DNA of 64,000 nucleotides from Bacteroides congonensis. GTDB lineage: Bacteria > Bacteroidota > Bacteroidia > Bacteroidales > Bacteroidaceae. The DNA is taken from positions 411,760 to 475,759 of the forward strand of contig NZ_FQXY01000009.1 of the NCBI RefSeq assembly GCF_900130125.1, read 5' to 3'. A program made the position numbers and the translations under genes. The notes under the pieces were generated by a model. The model saw only the letters and a program-made list of their open reading frames with translations, ran no database searches and was not told the origin of the DNA. Every line of letters begins with the position of its first letter. Position 1 is the first letter of the stretch. Of this stretch, positions 47,812 through 56,299 are shown piece after piece.

Positions 47812-48909
47812 ATGAAAAGCAATCGATTTATAAAACGGCTGGATTGGTATATCATCAAGAAATTCTTGGGGACATACGTATTTGCTATTGCACTAATCAT
47901 TTCTATCGCAGTGGTATTCGACTTCAATGAGAAGATGGACAAGCTGATGGAGCATGAAGCCCCATGGAGTAAAATCATTCTTGAATACTACATGAACTTT
48001 ATTCCCTATTTCTCCAACCTGTTCAGTCCGTTGTTTGTATTCATTGCTGTTATTTTCTTCACTTCCAAACTTGCAGAGAACTCTGAAATCATTGCCATGT
48101 TCTCTACCGGTATGAGCTTCAAGAGAATGATGCGCCCTTATATGATTTCTGCCGCCATCATTGCATTGACTACCTTTATGCTTAGCTCATACGTAATCCC
48201 GAAAGGAAGTGTGACACGTTTGAACTTTGAAGACCGGTATATCAAGCCCAAAAAGCAGAATACTGCACGCAATGTCCAGTTAGAGGTTGATAGCGGTGTC
48301 ATTGCGTACATTGACAATTATAATAATGCCATGAAAACCGGAAACCGCTTTTCACTGGATAAATTTGTCGATAAGAAACTGGTTTCGCATCTAACCGCAC
48401 GCCGTATTACTTACGATACGACTACCGTTCATAAATGGACTATCCACGACTATATGGTGCGTGAACTGGATGGACTGAAAGAAAAGATCACCAAAGGTGA
48501 CCGGATTGACTCTATCATCAATATGGAACCTTCCGACTTCCTTATTATGAAGAACCAGCAGGAAATGTTGACCAGCCCCGAATTAAGTGATTATATTGCA
48601 AAACAGAAACGAAGAGGATTCGCCAACATCAAAGAGTTTGAAATTGAATATCACAAGCGGATCGCCATGTCATTCGCCTCTTTCATCCTGACAATTATCG
48701 GCGTATCTCTTTCATCACGAAAAACAAAAGGTGGTATGGGACTTCATCTGGGTATAGGCCTTGGATTAAGTTTCTCATATATCCTGTTCCAAACGATTAC
48801 TTCAACCTTTGCCGTCAACGGAAACGTGCCTCCCGCCATCGCGGTCTGGATTCCGAATATCCTCTATGCAGGCATTGCTTTCTTCTTATATCAAAAAGCG
48901 CCTAAATAA
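47812..48909 (+). CDS. LptF/LptG-family permease
   Basis: Inner-membrane permease of the LptB2FG lipopolysaccharide extractor (YjgP/YjgQ family). 365 residues: start RLDWYIIKKFLGTYVFAIALI, about six TM helices in two groups (about 15-120 and 280-360), with a periplasmic beta-jellyroll-like domain between. GMSFKRMMRPY near 98-108 is the coupling region. Gap to tgt is 3 bp. Whether it is LptF or LptG cannot be told; a partner should be elsewhere. Followed by a hairpin at 48936-48980. Confidence 0.9.
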   Translation: MKSNRFIKRLDWYIIKKFLGTYVFAIALIISIAVVFDFNEKMDKLMEHEAPWSKIILEYYMNFIPYFSNLFSPLFVFIAVIFFTSKLAENSEIIAMFSTGMSFKRMMRPYMISAAIIALTTFMLSSYVIPKGSVTRLNFEDRYIKPKKQNTARNVQLEVDSGVIAYIDNYNNAMKTGNRFSLDKFVDKKLVSHLTARRITYDTTTVHKWTIHDYMVRELDGLKEKITKGDRIDSIINMEPSDFLIMKNQQEMLTSPELSDYIAKQKRRGFANIKEFEIEYHKRIAMSFASFILTIIGVSLSSRKTKGGMGLHLGIGLGLSFSYILFQTITSTFAVNGNVPPAIAVWIPNILYAGIAFFLYQKAPK

Positions 48910-48935
48910 AAATAAGGATATAGATAAAATAGAAA

Positions 48936-48980
48936 TTCCGTCTATTCTTGCCCAAAGCAAGTATAGGCGGAACTTTTTTG
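48936..48980 (+). terminator. Terminator of the lon-tgt-lptG operon
   Basis: TTCCGTCTATTCTTG (48936-48950) pairs with CAAGTATAGGCGGAA (48958-48972) with two non-Watson-Crick positions; a T-run follows. Confidence 0.75.
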
Positions 48981-49073
48981 TTGTATCCATTTCCTCTTTT
49001 GTCTATTCTCCGTCATTCACCAAATGGTGCTTTATTCGGAAAATACCTCTTTCTCCTTACATTCTCAAGATTG

Positions 49074-49577
49074 TCAACCAATCTTTTTCATATAAGCAGA
49101 AAGATCTGCAGCAGAGATGTTTTTGGCTATAATTACACCATTTCCATCCAATAAATAGTTAGTGAATCCCCGGTTCAAACGGTATTTCTTAAATAATCCG
49201 GAGCCCTCGCCTTCTGTTTCCACGAAACAAGTGGGCGTAACTATTTGGTCCTTACGAACGGTTTCCTTAAAAATTGACTGATATTCGTCAAATGAAATGG
49301 AAACCATTTCCACATTATGAGAAGAACGAAGCGCATTGCTCAAACTTACGTTTTGCATCCGGGACTGCGCGTCATAACTTGCCCAAAAACTCAGCAACAC
49401 ATATCGCCCTTTCAAATTTTCCAATTTAAAGGCGGGTTGCCCGTCTGATGTAGATTCGATTTTAAAATCCGGGGCTACATCACCCTCACTCAAACCTCCG
49501 GTAGGTTTGTCTTTCTCAACGAAAGCGGTCAAGGAACAAATCAGTAATACAACAAAAATCCACTTTACATGCTTCAT
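49074..49577 (-). CDS. Thioredoxin-fold protein without active cysteines
   Basis: 167 residues with an N-terminal signal peptide (MKHVKWIFVVLLICSLTAF), so periplasmic or membrane-anchored. The TlpA/AhpC-TSA pattern is clear: GDVAPDFKIES, LENLKGRYVLLSFWASYDAQ, VSISFDEYQSIF, and LLDGNGVIIAKNISAADL. The redox motif WxxWCxxC is replaced: Trp65-Ala-Ser67-Tyr68-Asp69-Ala-Gln-Ser72, so both active cysteines are Asp and Ser. A thiol-disulfide role is therefore unlikely. Predicted leader about 125 nt. Confidence 0.85.
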   Translation of the reverse strand: MKHVKWIFVVLLICSLTAFVEKDKPTGGLSEGDVAPDFKIESTSDGQPAFKLENLKGRYVLLSFWASYDAQSRMQNVSLSNALRSSHNVEMVSISFDEYQSIFKETVRKDQIVTPTCFVETEGEGSGLFKKYRLNRGFTNYLLDGNGVIIAKNISAADLSAYMKKIG

Positions 49578-49709
49578 GTAATTCGGTTTTAGTTAATACT
49601 ATCCGGGACTGTCCTTAAACAGTGGTTTCTTCCCGAAACGTTGTCTTTTCAGGCATCAGGCGAAGAGGAATCCGCTGATTATCAGAGCCTTTATTTTTGA
49701 AACCGGGTG

Positions 49710-49717
49710 CAAAGGTA
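49710..49717 (-). promoter_or_regulatory. -7 promoter element for the thioredoxin-fold gene
   Basis: The - strand reads TACCTTTG followed by C, 132 bp before the start codon, an unusually long leader for this window. Confidence 0.55.
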
Positions 49718-49814
49718 AGTAATTATTAAAATAACTTCCAAGCAAATAAGCAAAAATCTCACTTTTCGGGTATAACTTTTTATGTTATTTAGCATAAAAA
49801 CGAACTTTTTTCTC

Positions 49815-49822
49815 TACTTTTG
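49815..49822 (+). promoter_or_regulatory. -7 promoter element for serB
   Basis: TACTTTTG followed by C. It overlaps the upstream TTG of the longer frame and so decides for the ATG at 49844. Confidence 0.7.
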
Positions 49823-49843
49823 CAGGATAAAAGTCTATTTCTT

Positions 49844-51073
49844 ATGCAACCATCAAATACTGAATTGATTCTGATTCGAGTTACCGGCGAAGATCGTCCG
49901 GGACTTACCTCATCCGTGACTGAAATACTCGCCAAATACGATGCTACCATCCTTGATATCGGTCAGGCGGATATTCATAATACATTGTCATTAGGTATCC
50001 TATTCAAGAGTGAAGAAAGACATTCCGGTTTTATAATGAAGGAGTTGTTGTTCAAAGCATCTTCGTTGGGAGTTACCATCCGCTTTGAGCCGATTACAAC
50101 AGAACAATACGAGAATTGGGTGGGTATGCAAGGAAAAAACCGCTATATCCTGACGGTACTTGGCCGTAAACTTTCCGCACGCCAGATATCAGCAGCAACA
50201 AGGGTATTGGCAGAACAAGGCATGAATATCGACGCAATCAAACGTCTGACAGGCCGTATTCCATTGGATGAATGCAATACAGACGCACGTACACGTGCCT
50301 GCATCGAATTTTCAGTGAGAGGTACTCCCAAAGACCGCATTGCCATGCAGGAAAGCCTGATGAAGCTGGCCAGCGAACTGGATATGGATTTCTCTTTCCA
50401 ACTGGACAACATGTACCGTCGCATGCGCCGTCTGATCTGTTTCGATATGGACTCTACATTGATCGAGACTGAGGTTATTGACGAACTGGCCATCCGTGCC
50501 GGTGTGGGTGATGAAGTGAAAGCGATCACGGAAAGTGCCATGCGCGGTGAAATAGACTTCACAGAAAGTTTTACCCGCCGCGTAGCCTTACTGAAAGGTC
50601 TGGACGAATCTGTCATGCAGGAAATCGCTGAAAGCCTGCCTATCACAGAAGGAGTTGACAGATTGATGTATGTATTGAAAAAATATGGTTATAAGATAGC
50701 GATCCTTTCCGGCGGATTTACTTACTTCGGACAGTATCTGCAAAAGAAATATGGCATAGACTACGTATATGCGAACGAACTGGAAATTATAGATGGAAAG
50801 CTGACCGGACGCTACCTGGGAGATGTCGTAGACGGCAAACGAAAGGCTGAACTACTACGCCTGATCGCCCAAGTGGAAAAAGTCGATATCGCACAGACCA
50901 TTGCCGTAGGAGATGGCGCTAACGACCTCCCTATGCTGGGAGTTGCCGGACTGGGAATCGCATTTCATGCCAAGCCTAAAGTAGTGGCAAATGCCAAACA
51001 ATCCATCAATACCATCGGGCTTGACGGAGTGCTCTATTTCCTCGGATTCAAAGATTCTTATTTGAATATGTAA
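49844..51073 (+). CDS. serB: Phosphoserine phosphatase with ACT domains
   Basis: Last step of serine synthesis, dephosphorylating phosphoserine. 409 residues from the ATG at 49844; the TTG at 49820 lies within the promoter box. N-terminal half: two ACT-like regulatory domains (LILIRVTGEDRPGLTSSVTE, and YILTVLGRKLSARQISAATRV), probably sensing an amino acid. C-terminal half: HAD phosphatase with DMDSTLIETE (nucleophile Asp, about 205), SGGFTYFG, and GDGANDLPML. Monocistronic, followed by its own helicase neighbour with separate promoter. Confidence 0.95.
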   Translation: MQPSNTELILIRVTGEDRPGLTSSVTEILAKYDATILDIGQADIHNTLSLGILFKSEERHSGFIMKELLFKASSLGVTIRFEPITTEQYENWVGMQGKNRYILTVLGRKLSARQISAATRVLAEQGMNIDAIKRLTGRIPLDECNTDARTRACIEFSVRGTPKDRIAMQESLMKLASELDMDFSFQLDNMYRRMRRLICFDMDSTLIETEVIDELAIRAGVGDEVKAITESAMRGEIDFTESFTRRVALLKGLDESVMQEIAESLPITEGVDRLMYVLKKYGYKIAILSGGFTYFGQYLQKKYGIDYVYANELEIIDGKLTGRYLGDVVDGKRKAELLRLIAQVEKVDIAQTIAVGDGANDLPMLGVAGLGIAFHAKPKVVANAKQSINTIGLDGVLYFLGFKDSYLNM

Positions 51074-51091
51074 TTAGACCGAAAAATAAAT

Positions 51092-51099
51092 TATCTTTG
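51092..51099 (+). promoter_or_regulatory. -7 promoter element for the DEAD-box gene
   Basis: TATCTTTG followed by C, 19 bp before the ATG, 18 bp after the serB stop. The predicted leader is very short. Confidence 0.65.
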
Positions 51100-51118
51100 C
51101 TGACAAATTAATAAAAGA

Positions 51119-52378
51119 ATGAAGTTTTCCGAACTACAATTAAACGCAAATGTGCTTGAGGCGCTCGATGCCATGCGATTTGACGAATGCACGCCTATTC
51201 AGGAACAGGCAATCCCGCTCATACTTGAAGGGAAAGATTTGATAGCCGTAGCACAGACCGGTACAGGCAAAACAGCAGCATTCCTGCTTCCTGTATTGAA
51301 TAAATTATCTGAAGGAAAACATCCTGAAGATGCAATCAATTGTGTCATTATGTCTCCTACCCGGGAATTGGCCCAACAGATAGACCAGCAAATGGAAGGA
51401 TTTTCCTATTTTATGCCGGCATCGAGTGTTGCCGTATATGGCGGAAATGATGGCATCTTGTTTGAGCAACAGAAAAAAGGGCTCACATTAGGAGCAGATG
51501 TTGTTATTGCCACTCCCGGACGTCTGCTCGCCCATCTAAGCCTTGGATATGTAGACCTTTCCAAGGTTTCTTATTTTATTCTGGACGAAGCAGACCGGAT
51601 GTTGGACATGGGATTCTACGAGGATATCATGCAGATCGTGAAGTATTTGCCGAAAGAACGGCAGACTATCATGTTCTCTGCAACCATGCCTGCCAAAATA
51701 CAACAACTGGCAAATACGATCCTGAATAATCCGGCAGAAATAAAACTGGCCGTTTCAAAACCTGCTGATAAGATTATACAGGCTGCATACGTTTGTTATG
51801 AAAATCAAAAGTTGGGAATTATTCGCAGCCTCTTTGTGAACGAAGTTCCCGAACGTGTCATCGTCTTTGCATCTTCCAAGATCAAAGTAAAAGAGGTGGC
51901 TAAAGCTTTGAAATCAATGAAATTGAATGTAGGAGAAATGCATTCGGATCTCGAACAAGCTCAACGGGAAGCAGTGATGCACGAATTCAAAGCCGGCCGG
52001 ATCAATATATTAGTAGCCACAGATATCGTTGCCCGTGGTATTGACATTGATGATATCCGTTTGGTAATCAACTTTGATGTTCCCCATGACAGCGAAGACT
52101 ATGTACATCGTATCGGACGTACGGCACGTGCCAATAATGACGGAGTAGCGCTTACGTTTGTCAACGAAAAGGAACAGAGCAACTTTAAAAGTATTGAGAA
52201 TTTTCTGGAAAAAGAAATCTATAAGATACCTATTCCCGCAGAGTTGGGGGAAGCACCGGAATACAAGCCGCGTTCTTTCAATAAAGGCAAGTATGGCAAC
52301 AACCCTAAAAGAAGGAACTTCCGTGGAAAAAACAATGGTGGAAAAGGCAACAACCGCCCCTCTCCCAGACAGAATTAA
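51119..52378 (+). CDS. DEAD-box RNA helicase, RhlE type
   Basis: 419 residues. All motifs present in order: Q motif DECTPIQEQAIP, motif I AQTGTGKTAA (about 42-51), Ia PTRELAQQ, motif II DEAD in LDEADRMLDMG (about 153-163), motif III FSATMP, motif V VATDIVARGIDI, motif VI HRIGRTARA (about 320-328). The C-terminal tail (about 380-419) is basic, rich in Asn, Gly, Arg and Lys, typical of RNA-binding tails. RhlE versus other subgroups is an estimate. Likely roles are ribosome assembly or mRNA decay. Confidence 0.93.
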   Translation: MKFSELQLNANVLEALDAMRFDECTPIQEQAIPLILEGKDLIAVAQTGTGKTAAFLLPVLNKLSEGKHPEDAINCVIMSPTRELAQQIDQQMEGFSYFMPASSVAVYGGNDGILFEQQKKGLTLGADVVIATPGRLLAHLSLGYVDLSKVSYFILDEADRMLDMGFYEDIMQIVKYLPKERQTIMFSATMPAKIQQLANTILNNPAEIKLAVSKPADKIIQAAYVCYENQKLGIIRSLFVNEVPERVIVFASSKIKVKEVAKALKSMKLNVGEMHSDLEQAQREAVMHEFKAGRINILVATDIVARGIDIDDIRLVINFDVPHDSEDYVHRIGRTARANNDGVALTFVNEKEQSNFKSIENFLEKEIYKIPIPAELGEAPEYKPRSFNKGKYGNNPKRRNFRGKNNGGKGNNRPSPRQN

Positions 52379-52389
52379 TACGAAATCCG

Positions 52390-53187
52390 TTATTTCGTTG
52401 AAGTAATGGTCAAGTTTCCTTCAAAACTTACTTCCATATCTGCAATGCTATATATAGAACTTTCCGGAATGGCTAAAACAGCTTGATAATGAAAACCATT
52501 CCGGTCTACTTTTACAAACTTCGTATCAGATAAAATAGCTTGCATCAAAAAATCTCCGGGAACCACCTGGTCAAACATCTGTTTAGTAATATCACTGGCA
52601 AACAGACTCTTTTTGCCCTCATAAACGCAGATGTGCATCACATTATCGTAATATACATTATCCATACTAATCCCGTCTTCGGAATAGGTAGTTTTTATAA
52701 CCCTCATTTTAGAAGGGTTGATATAGACATAAGCACGATAGCGGGTGCCATTATAGGTCACCACGCTATCGCGTTGAGTTACTTCATTATAAGTCGGAAT
52801 CACCAATTCCTGACGGGCAAATGACAATGAATCATTAGGATCCTCTGATTTATGCAGCTTGATGATGTTGTCTGTTATGGCATGAAACCAGAATATATGT
52901 TCCGCCTGCTTGTCAATCTTGTAATAAGTCGTGTCATTGCCATAGGTATAAAGAGTATCCCGCATGATTTTAAATGCAATCGGAGCACTTTGGGCATCGG
53001 CATAGTAGATGGTATCCCCTTCCACGCGCATCAACGGGCTTTCAGTCTCATCGTCCAGCCAAATTCCCTGCAACAGCTCCTTGGCATTCGTATCCTCTTT
53101 CCCCTGTTCGGGAGAATCCGGATTCTTATTGCCGCTACATGCCGCAGAAAAAAACACCATTAACGATATAGCCACATATTTCATCAT
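52390..53187 (-). CDS. Lipoprotein, possibly DUF4738 family
   Basis: 265 residues. Signal peptide ends in a lipobox (FFSAACSG, Cys17), so surface or periplasmic lipoprotein. The mature part is beta-rich: GDTIYYADAQ, DTLYTYGNDTTYYKID, then a C-terminal domain with TYNGTRYRAYVYINPSKMRVIKT and FEGNLTITSTK. I recall a Bacteroides family DUF4738 of this look, not verified. Convergent with the helicase at a 11-bp gap. Upstream - strand box TATCTTTA near 53199-53206 is a one-base variant of the promoter consensus. Confidence 0.7.
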   Translation of the reverse strand: MMKYVAISLMVFFSAACSGNKNPDSPEQGKEDTNAKELLQGIWLDDETESPLMRVEGDTIYYADAQSAPIAFKIMRDTLYTYGNDTTYYKIDKQAEHIFWFHAITDNIIKLHKSEDPNDSLSFARQELVIPTYNEVTQRDSVVTYNGTRYRAYVYINPSKMRVIKTTYSEDGISMDNVYYDNVMHICVYEGKKSLFASDITKQMFDQVVPGDFLMQAILSDTKFVKVDRNGFHYQAVLAIPESSIYSIADMEVSFEGNLTITSTK

Positions 53188-53222
53188 CTGTCTTAGTTTT
53201 GCCTAAAGATACTCTTATTTTT

Positions 53223-54536
53223 TCATTTACCAATACAATGATAAACGAATCCAAGTTCTTCCATCTCTTTTTTGTCGTATATATTACGTCCGTCCAACAC
53301 AATCTGCCGTGCCATTGTTTTTTTGATGACAGCCCATGAAGGCAAACGGAATTCCTTCCATTCGGTAACCAACATCAATGCATCAGCATCAAGTACCGCA
53401 TCATACATATCGCAAGCATAATAGATTGTATCTCCAATACGACGTCTGCATTCTTGTACAGCAGCCGGATCATACGCACGTACCTGACAGCCGGCTTTCA
53501 GCAGCTTATCAATCAGGACCAGTGCCGGAGCTTCGCGCATATCATCTGTCTCCGGTTTGAATGCCAAGCCCCAAAGAGCGATGGTCTTACCTTTCAAATC
53601 ACCATTAAAATGCTTCACTAGCTTTTCGAACAAAACACTTTTCTGCTGTTCGTTCACCTCTTCCACAGCGCTAAGTACCCGCATTATATACCCATTCTGC
53701 TCTGCGGTTTTAATAAGGGCTTTCACATCTTTAGGAAAACATGAACCGCCATATCCAATGCCCGGATATAAGAATTTACGTCCGATACGCGTATCCGAAC
53801 CAATTCCGCTACGTACCATATTTACATCCGCACCGACTATCTCGCAAAGGTTTGCAATGTCATTCATAAAGCTGATACGGGTTGCCAACATTGAATTTGC
53901 CGCATATTTGGTCATTTCGGCAGACGGAATATCCATGAAAATCACACGGAAGTTATTTAATAAGAACGGCTTATACAACTTGGACATCAGTTTCTCCGCA
54001 CGTGCCGACTCTACTCCTACTACCACGCGATCCGGACTCATAAAGTCACTGATTGCATTTCCTTCTTTCAGAAATTCCGGATTAGAAGCAACATCGAAAT
54101 CCACCTTCACTCCTCTTTTATCCAATTCTTCCTGAATGGCTGCACGAACTTTGCCGGCAGTACCTACGGGAACCGTACTCTTAGTAACCACCAGTTTATA
54201 CTGCTTCATATTGCGACCGATAGTACGGGCTACCTCCAACACATATTTCAAGTCAGCGCTGCCATCTTCGTCCGGCGGTGTACCCACAGCACTAAATATC
54301 ACTTCCACATCATCCAGACAACTCTCTAATGACGTGGTAAACTTCAATCTCTTTGCTTTCATATTACGGAGCACCATCTCTTCCAATCCATTCTCATAAA
54401 TCGGAATGATTCCCTTCTGCAAAGATTCTATTTTCTCGCTGTCAGTATCAACACAAGTTACATTCACGCCGATTTCAGCGAAACATGTACCTGACACCAG
54501 ACCTACATATCCGGTTCCTACAATCGCAATTTTCAT
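53223..54536 (-). CDS. ugd: UDP-glucose 6-dehydrogenase
   Basis: Oxidises UDP-glucose to UDP-glucuronate with two NAD+. 437 residues. Rossmann motif IVGTGYVGLVSGTCFAE (4-20), the catalytic cysteine in GYGGSCFPKD (about 255-264), and GLAFKPETDDMREAPA (about 318-333), all standard. It follows rfbC by 28 bp and both supply nucleotide sugars for capsule or other surface glycans, although no glycosyltransferase cluster adjoins. GDP-mannose dehydrogenases are close relatives; the UDP-glucose type fits best. Confidence 0.93.
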   Translation of the reverse strand: MKIAIVGTGYVGLVSGTCFAEIGVNVTCVDTDSEKIESLQKGIIPIYENGLEEMVLRNMKAKRLKFTTSLESCLDDVEVIFSAVGTPPDEDGSADLKYVLEVARTIGRNMKQYKLVVTKSTVPVGTAGKVRAAIQEELDKRGVKVDFDVASNPEFLKEGNAISDFMSPDRVVVGVESARAEKLMSKLYKPFLLNNFRVIFMDIPSAEMTKYAANSMLATRISFMNDIANLCEIVGADVNMVRSGIGSDTRIGRKFLYPGIGYGGSCFPKDVKALIKTAEQNGYIMRVLSAVEEVNEQQKSVLFEKLVKHFNGDLKGKTIALWGLAFKPETDDMREAPALVLIDKLLKAGCQVRAYDPAAVQECRRRIGDTIYYACDMYDAVLDADALMLVTEWKEFRLPSWAVIKKTMARQIVLDGRNIYDKKEMEELGFVYHCIGK

Positions 54537-54564
54537 ACTTTATATTTTATTGTTTGTTTAGAAG

Positions 54565-55113
54565 TTATTCAAAATATGCAGCATTCTTGAAAGCCGTGGC
54601 CTCTCTGTCCTTGGAAGACAATAACATCTGCGAATCAGTCAGCGGCCAATCTATTCCCAATGTTTCATCATTATATAAAATAGAGGCTTCTGCCTGTGGA
54701 GTATACTTGTTGTCTACCTTATACGTAAAAATGGCTTCTTCGCTTAATACAGCAAAACCATGCGCAAAACCGCGTGGAATAAAAAACTGTCTTTTATTCT
54801 CCTCACTAAGTAATACGGACACATGTTTTCCGAATGTGGGTGATGATTTACGCAAATCAACGGCAACGTCCAGCACTTCTCCTTTAATGACGCGAACCAA
54901 TTTAGCCTGACTATATTCACCTTTCTGATAATGTAATCCGCGCAATACGCCAAAAGAAGATTTCGACTCATTATCCTGTATAAAATTTACAGGCCCGATA
55001 TTGGCTTCAAACTCTTCTTGCTTAAAGGCTTCCATAAAATAGCCACGTTCGTCGGAGAACACTTTCGGCTCTATCAGCCACACTCCGTCTATTTCCGTCT
55101 GTATATAGTTCAT
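54565..55113 (-). CDS. rfbC: dTDP-4-dehydrorhamnose 3,5-epimerase
   Basis: 182 residues, cupin fold. Motifs: WLIEPKVFSDERGYFMEAF at the N-terminus, the catalytic His in LRGLHYQKGEYSQAKLVRV (about 60-78), a Val-Asp rich strand VLDVAVDLRKSSPTFG, and FFIPRGFAHGFAVLSEEA (about 113-130). It makes dTDP-6-deoxy-L-lyxo-hexos-4-ulose in dTDP-rhamnose synthesis. rfbA, rfbB and rfbD are not in the window. First gene of an rfbC-ugd operon; promoter at 55139-55146. Confidence 0.94.
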   Translation of the reverse strand: MNYIQTEIDGVWLIEPKVFSDERGYFMEAFKQEEFEANIGPVNFIQDNESKSSFGVLRGLHYQKGEYSQAKLVRVIKGEVLDVAVDLRKSSPTFGKHVSVLLSEENKRQFFIPRGFAHGFAVLSEEAIFTYKVDNKYTPQAEASILYNDETLGIDWPLTDSQMLLSSKDREATAFKNAAYFE

Positions 55114-55138
55114 CGTTATAGTAATAAATAAAACGATG

Positions 55139-55146
55139 CAAAAGTA
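55139..55146 (-). promoter_or_regulatory. -7 promoter element for rfbC-ugd
   Basis: The - strand reads TACTTTTG followed by C, 25 bp before the rfbC start. Confidence 0.65.
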
Positions 55147-55189
55147 GTGAATTTTTCGCAGTTTTCTGGGATATATTCAATTTATCTCT

Positions 55190-55197
55190 TAATTTTG
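55190..55197 (+). promoter_or_regulatory. -7 promoter element almost touching the start codon
   Basis: TAATTTTG followed by C, only 5 bp before the ATG at 55203. Transcription would begin at about the start codon, predicting a leaderless mRNA unless a second promoter is used. Confidence 0.55.
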
Positions 55198-55202
55198 CAG
55201 AC

Positions 55203-56279
55203 ATGATTGAATTGGCACAACATATAGAGGTTTTACTACTGGAAAACGACTGCGTTATCGTTCCGGGATTTGGTGGATTCGTAGCACATTACGCTCCTGC
55301 AACTCATGTAAAAGAAGAGAATCTTTTTTTGCCCCCTACCCGCACTATCGGCTTTAATCCTCAATTAAAGCTGAACGACGGAGTATTAGTACAATCTTAT
55401 ATGTCAGCATACGACACGAGTTTTGCTGATGCCAACCGCATCGTAGAAAAGGAAGTAAGCGAGTTTATCGGGCTTCTTCATGAGGAAGGTAAAGCGCATT
55501 TGGAGAATATAGGTGAAATTCATTATAACATTTATGGAAATTATGAATTTATCCCTTATGATTATAAGATAACGACTCCTTCACTCTATGGACTGGACTC
55601 TTTTGAAATGCACGAACTATCCACGTTGCAACAAAGAGAAAAGGTATTAGTGCCTGCCAATCTGGAAAAAGAGAAGAAAACTTATGAAATTAGCATCAAT
55701 CGTGCATTCCTTCGTAATGCAGCCGCTATGATTGCCGCTATCGTATTGTTTTTTGCTTTTTCAACTCCGGTAGAGAATACCGATGTTCAGAAGAACAATT
55801 ATGCACAGTTATTACCCGGCGAACTTTTTGAGCAAATAGAAAAGCAATCGGTTGCAGTAACTCCTGTTTACGTAAAGAACGATGTCGCGCAACAAACAAA
55901 GAAGACTTCTGCTTCAGCCAAGACTTCATCCACTCCAAAACTGACAGCGGATAAAGCGCAGACATCAAGACCTATTGCTGTGAAAGAAGTAAAAGTAGCC
56001 AAACAAGAAGTTGTTCCCGTTCCTGTATCTGTCAAGCCACAAGCGAATGTGGATCATCCTTATCATATTATAGTAGCAGGCGGAATCAGTCTTAAAGATG
56101 CAGAAGCTATGGCAAATCAATTGAATTCAAAAGGATTTGCAGAAGCAAAAGCACTGAATACAGATGGTAAAGTACGTGTCAGCATCCGTTCATTCGAAAA
56201 TCGTGAAGAAGCTACCAAACAGCTATTGGAGCTTAGAAAAAATGAAACCTACAAGAATGCCTGGTTACTGGCCAAATAA
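55203..56279 (+). CDS. HU-CCDC81 and SPOR-domain membrane protein
   Basis: 358 residues. Residues 1-140: HU-like CCDC81 domain (HIEVLLLENDCVIVPGFGGFVAHYAPA is its hallmark start). About 165-185: one TM (FLRNAAAMIAAIVLFFAFS). About 205-275: a Lys/Ala/Thr/Val linker of low complexity. About 280-358: SPOR domain (YHIIVAGGISLKDAEAMANQLNSKG), which in other proteins binds denuded peptidoglycan. So a cytosolic HU fold is tied to a periplasmic wall-binding domain; role unknown. The start is fixed by the domain edge. The next gene follows by 20 bp. Confidence 0.9.
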   Translation: MIELAQHIEVLLLENDCVIVPGFGGFVAHYAPATHVKEENLFLPPTRTIGFNPQLKLNDGVLVQSYMSAYDTSFADANRIVEKEVSEFIGLLHEEGKAHLENIGEIHYNIYGNYEFIPYDYKITTPSLYGLDSFEMHELSTLQQREKVLVPANLEKEKKTYEISINRAFLRNAAAMIAAIVLFFAFSTPVENTDVQKNNYAQLLPGELFEQIEKQSVAVTPVYVKNDVAQQTKKTSASAKTSSTPKLTADKAQTSRPIAVKEVKVAKQEVVPVPVSVKPQANVDHPYHIIVAGGISLKDAEAMANQLNSKGFAEAKALNTDGKVRVSIRSFENREEATKQLLELRKNETYKNAWLLAK

Positions 56280-56299
56280 AAAATCCCTTTATAAAAAGC

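Noticed and set aside
49820..49843. TTG start for serB
   Set aside because: The TTG is part of the -7 promoter box at 49815-49822, so it would not be in the transcript.
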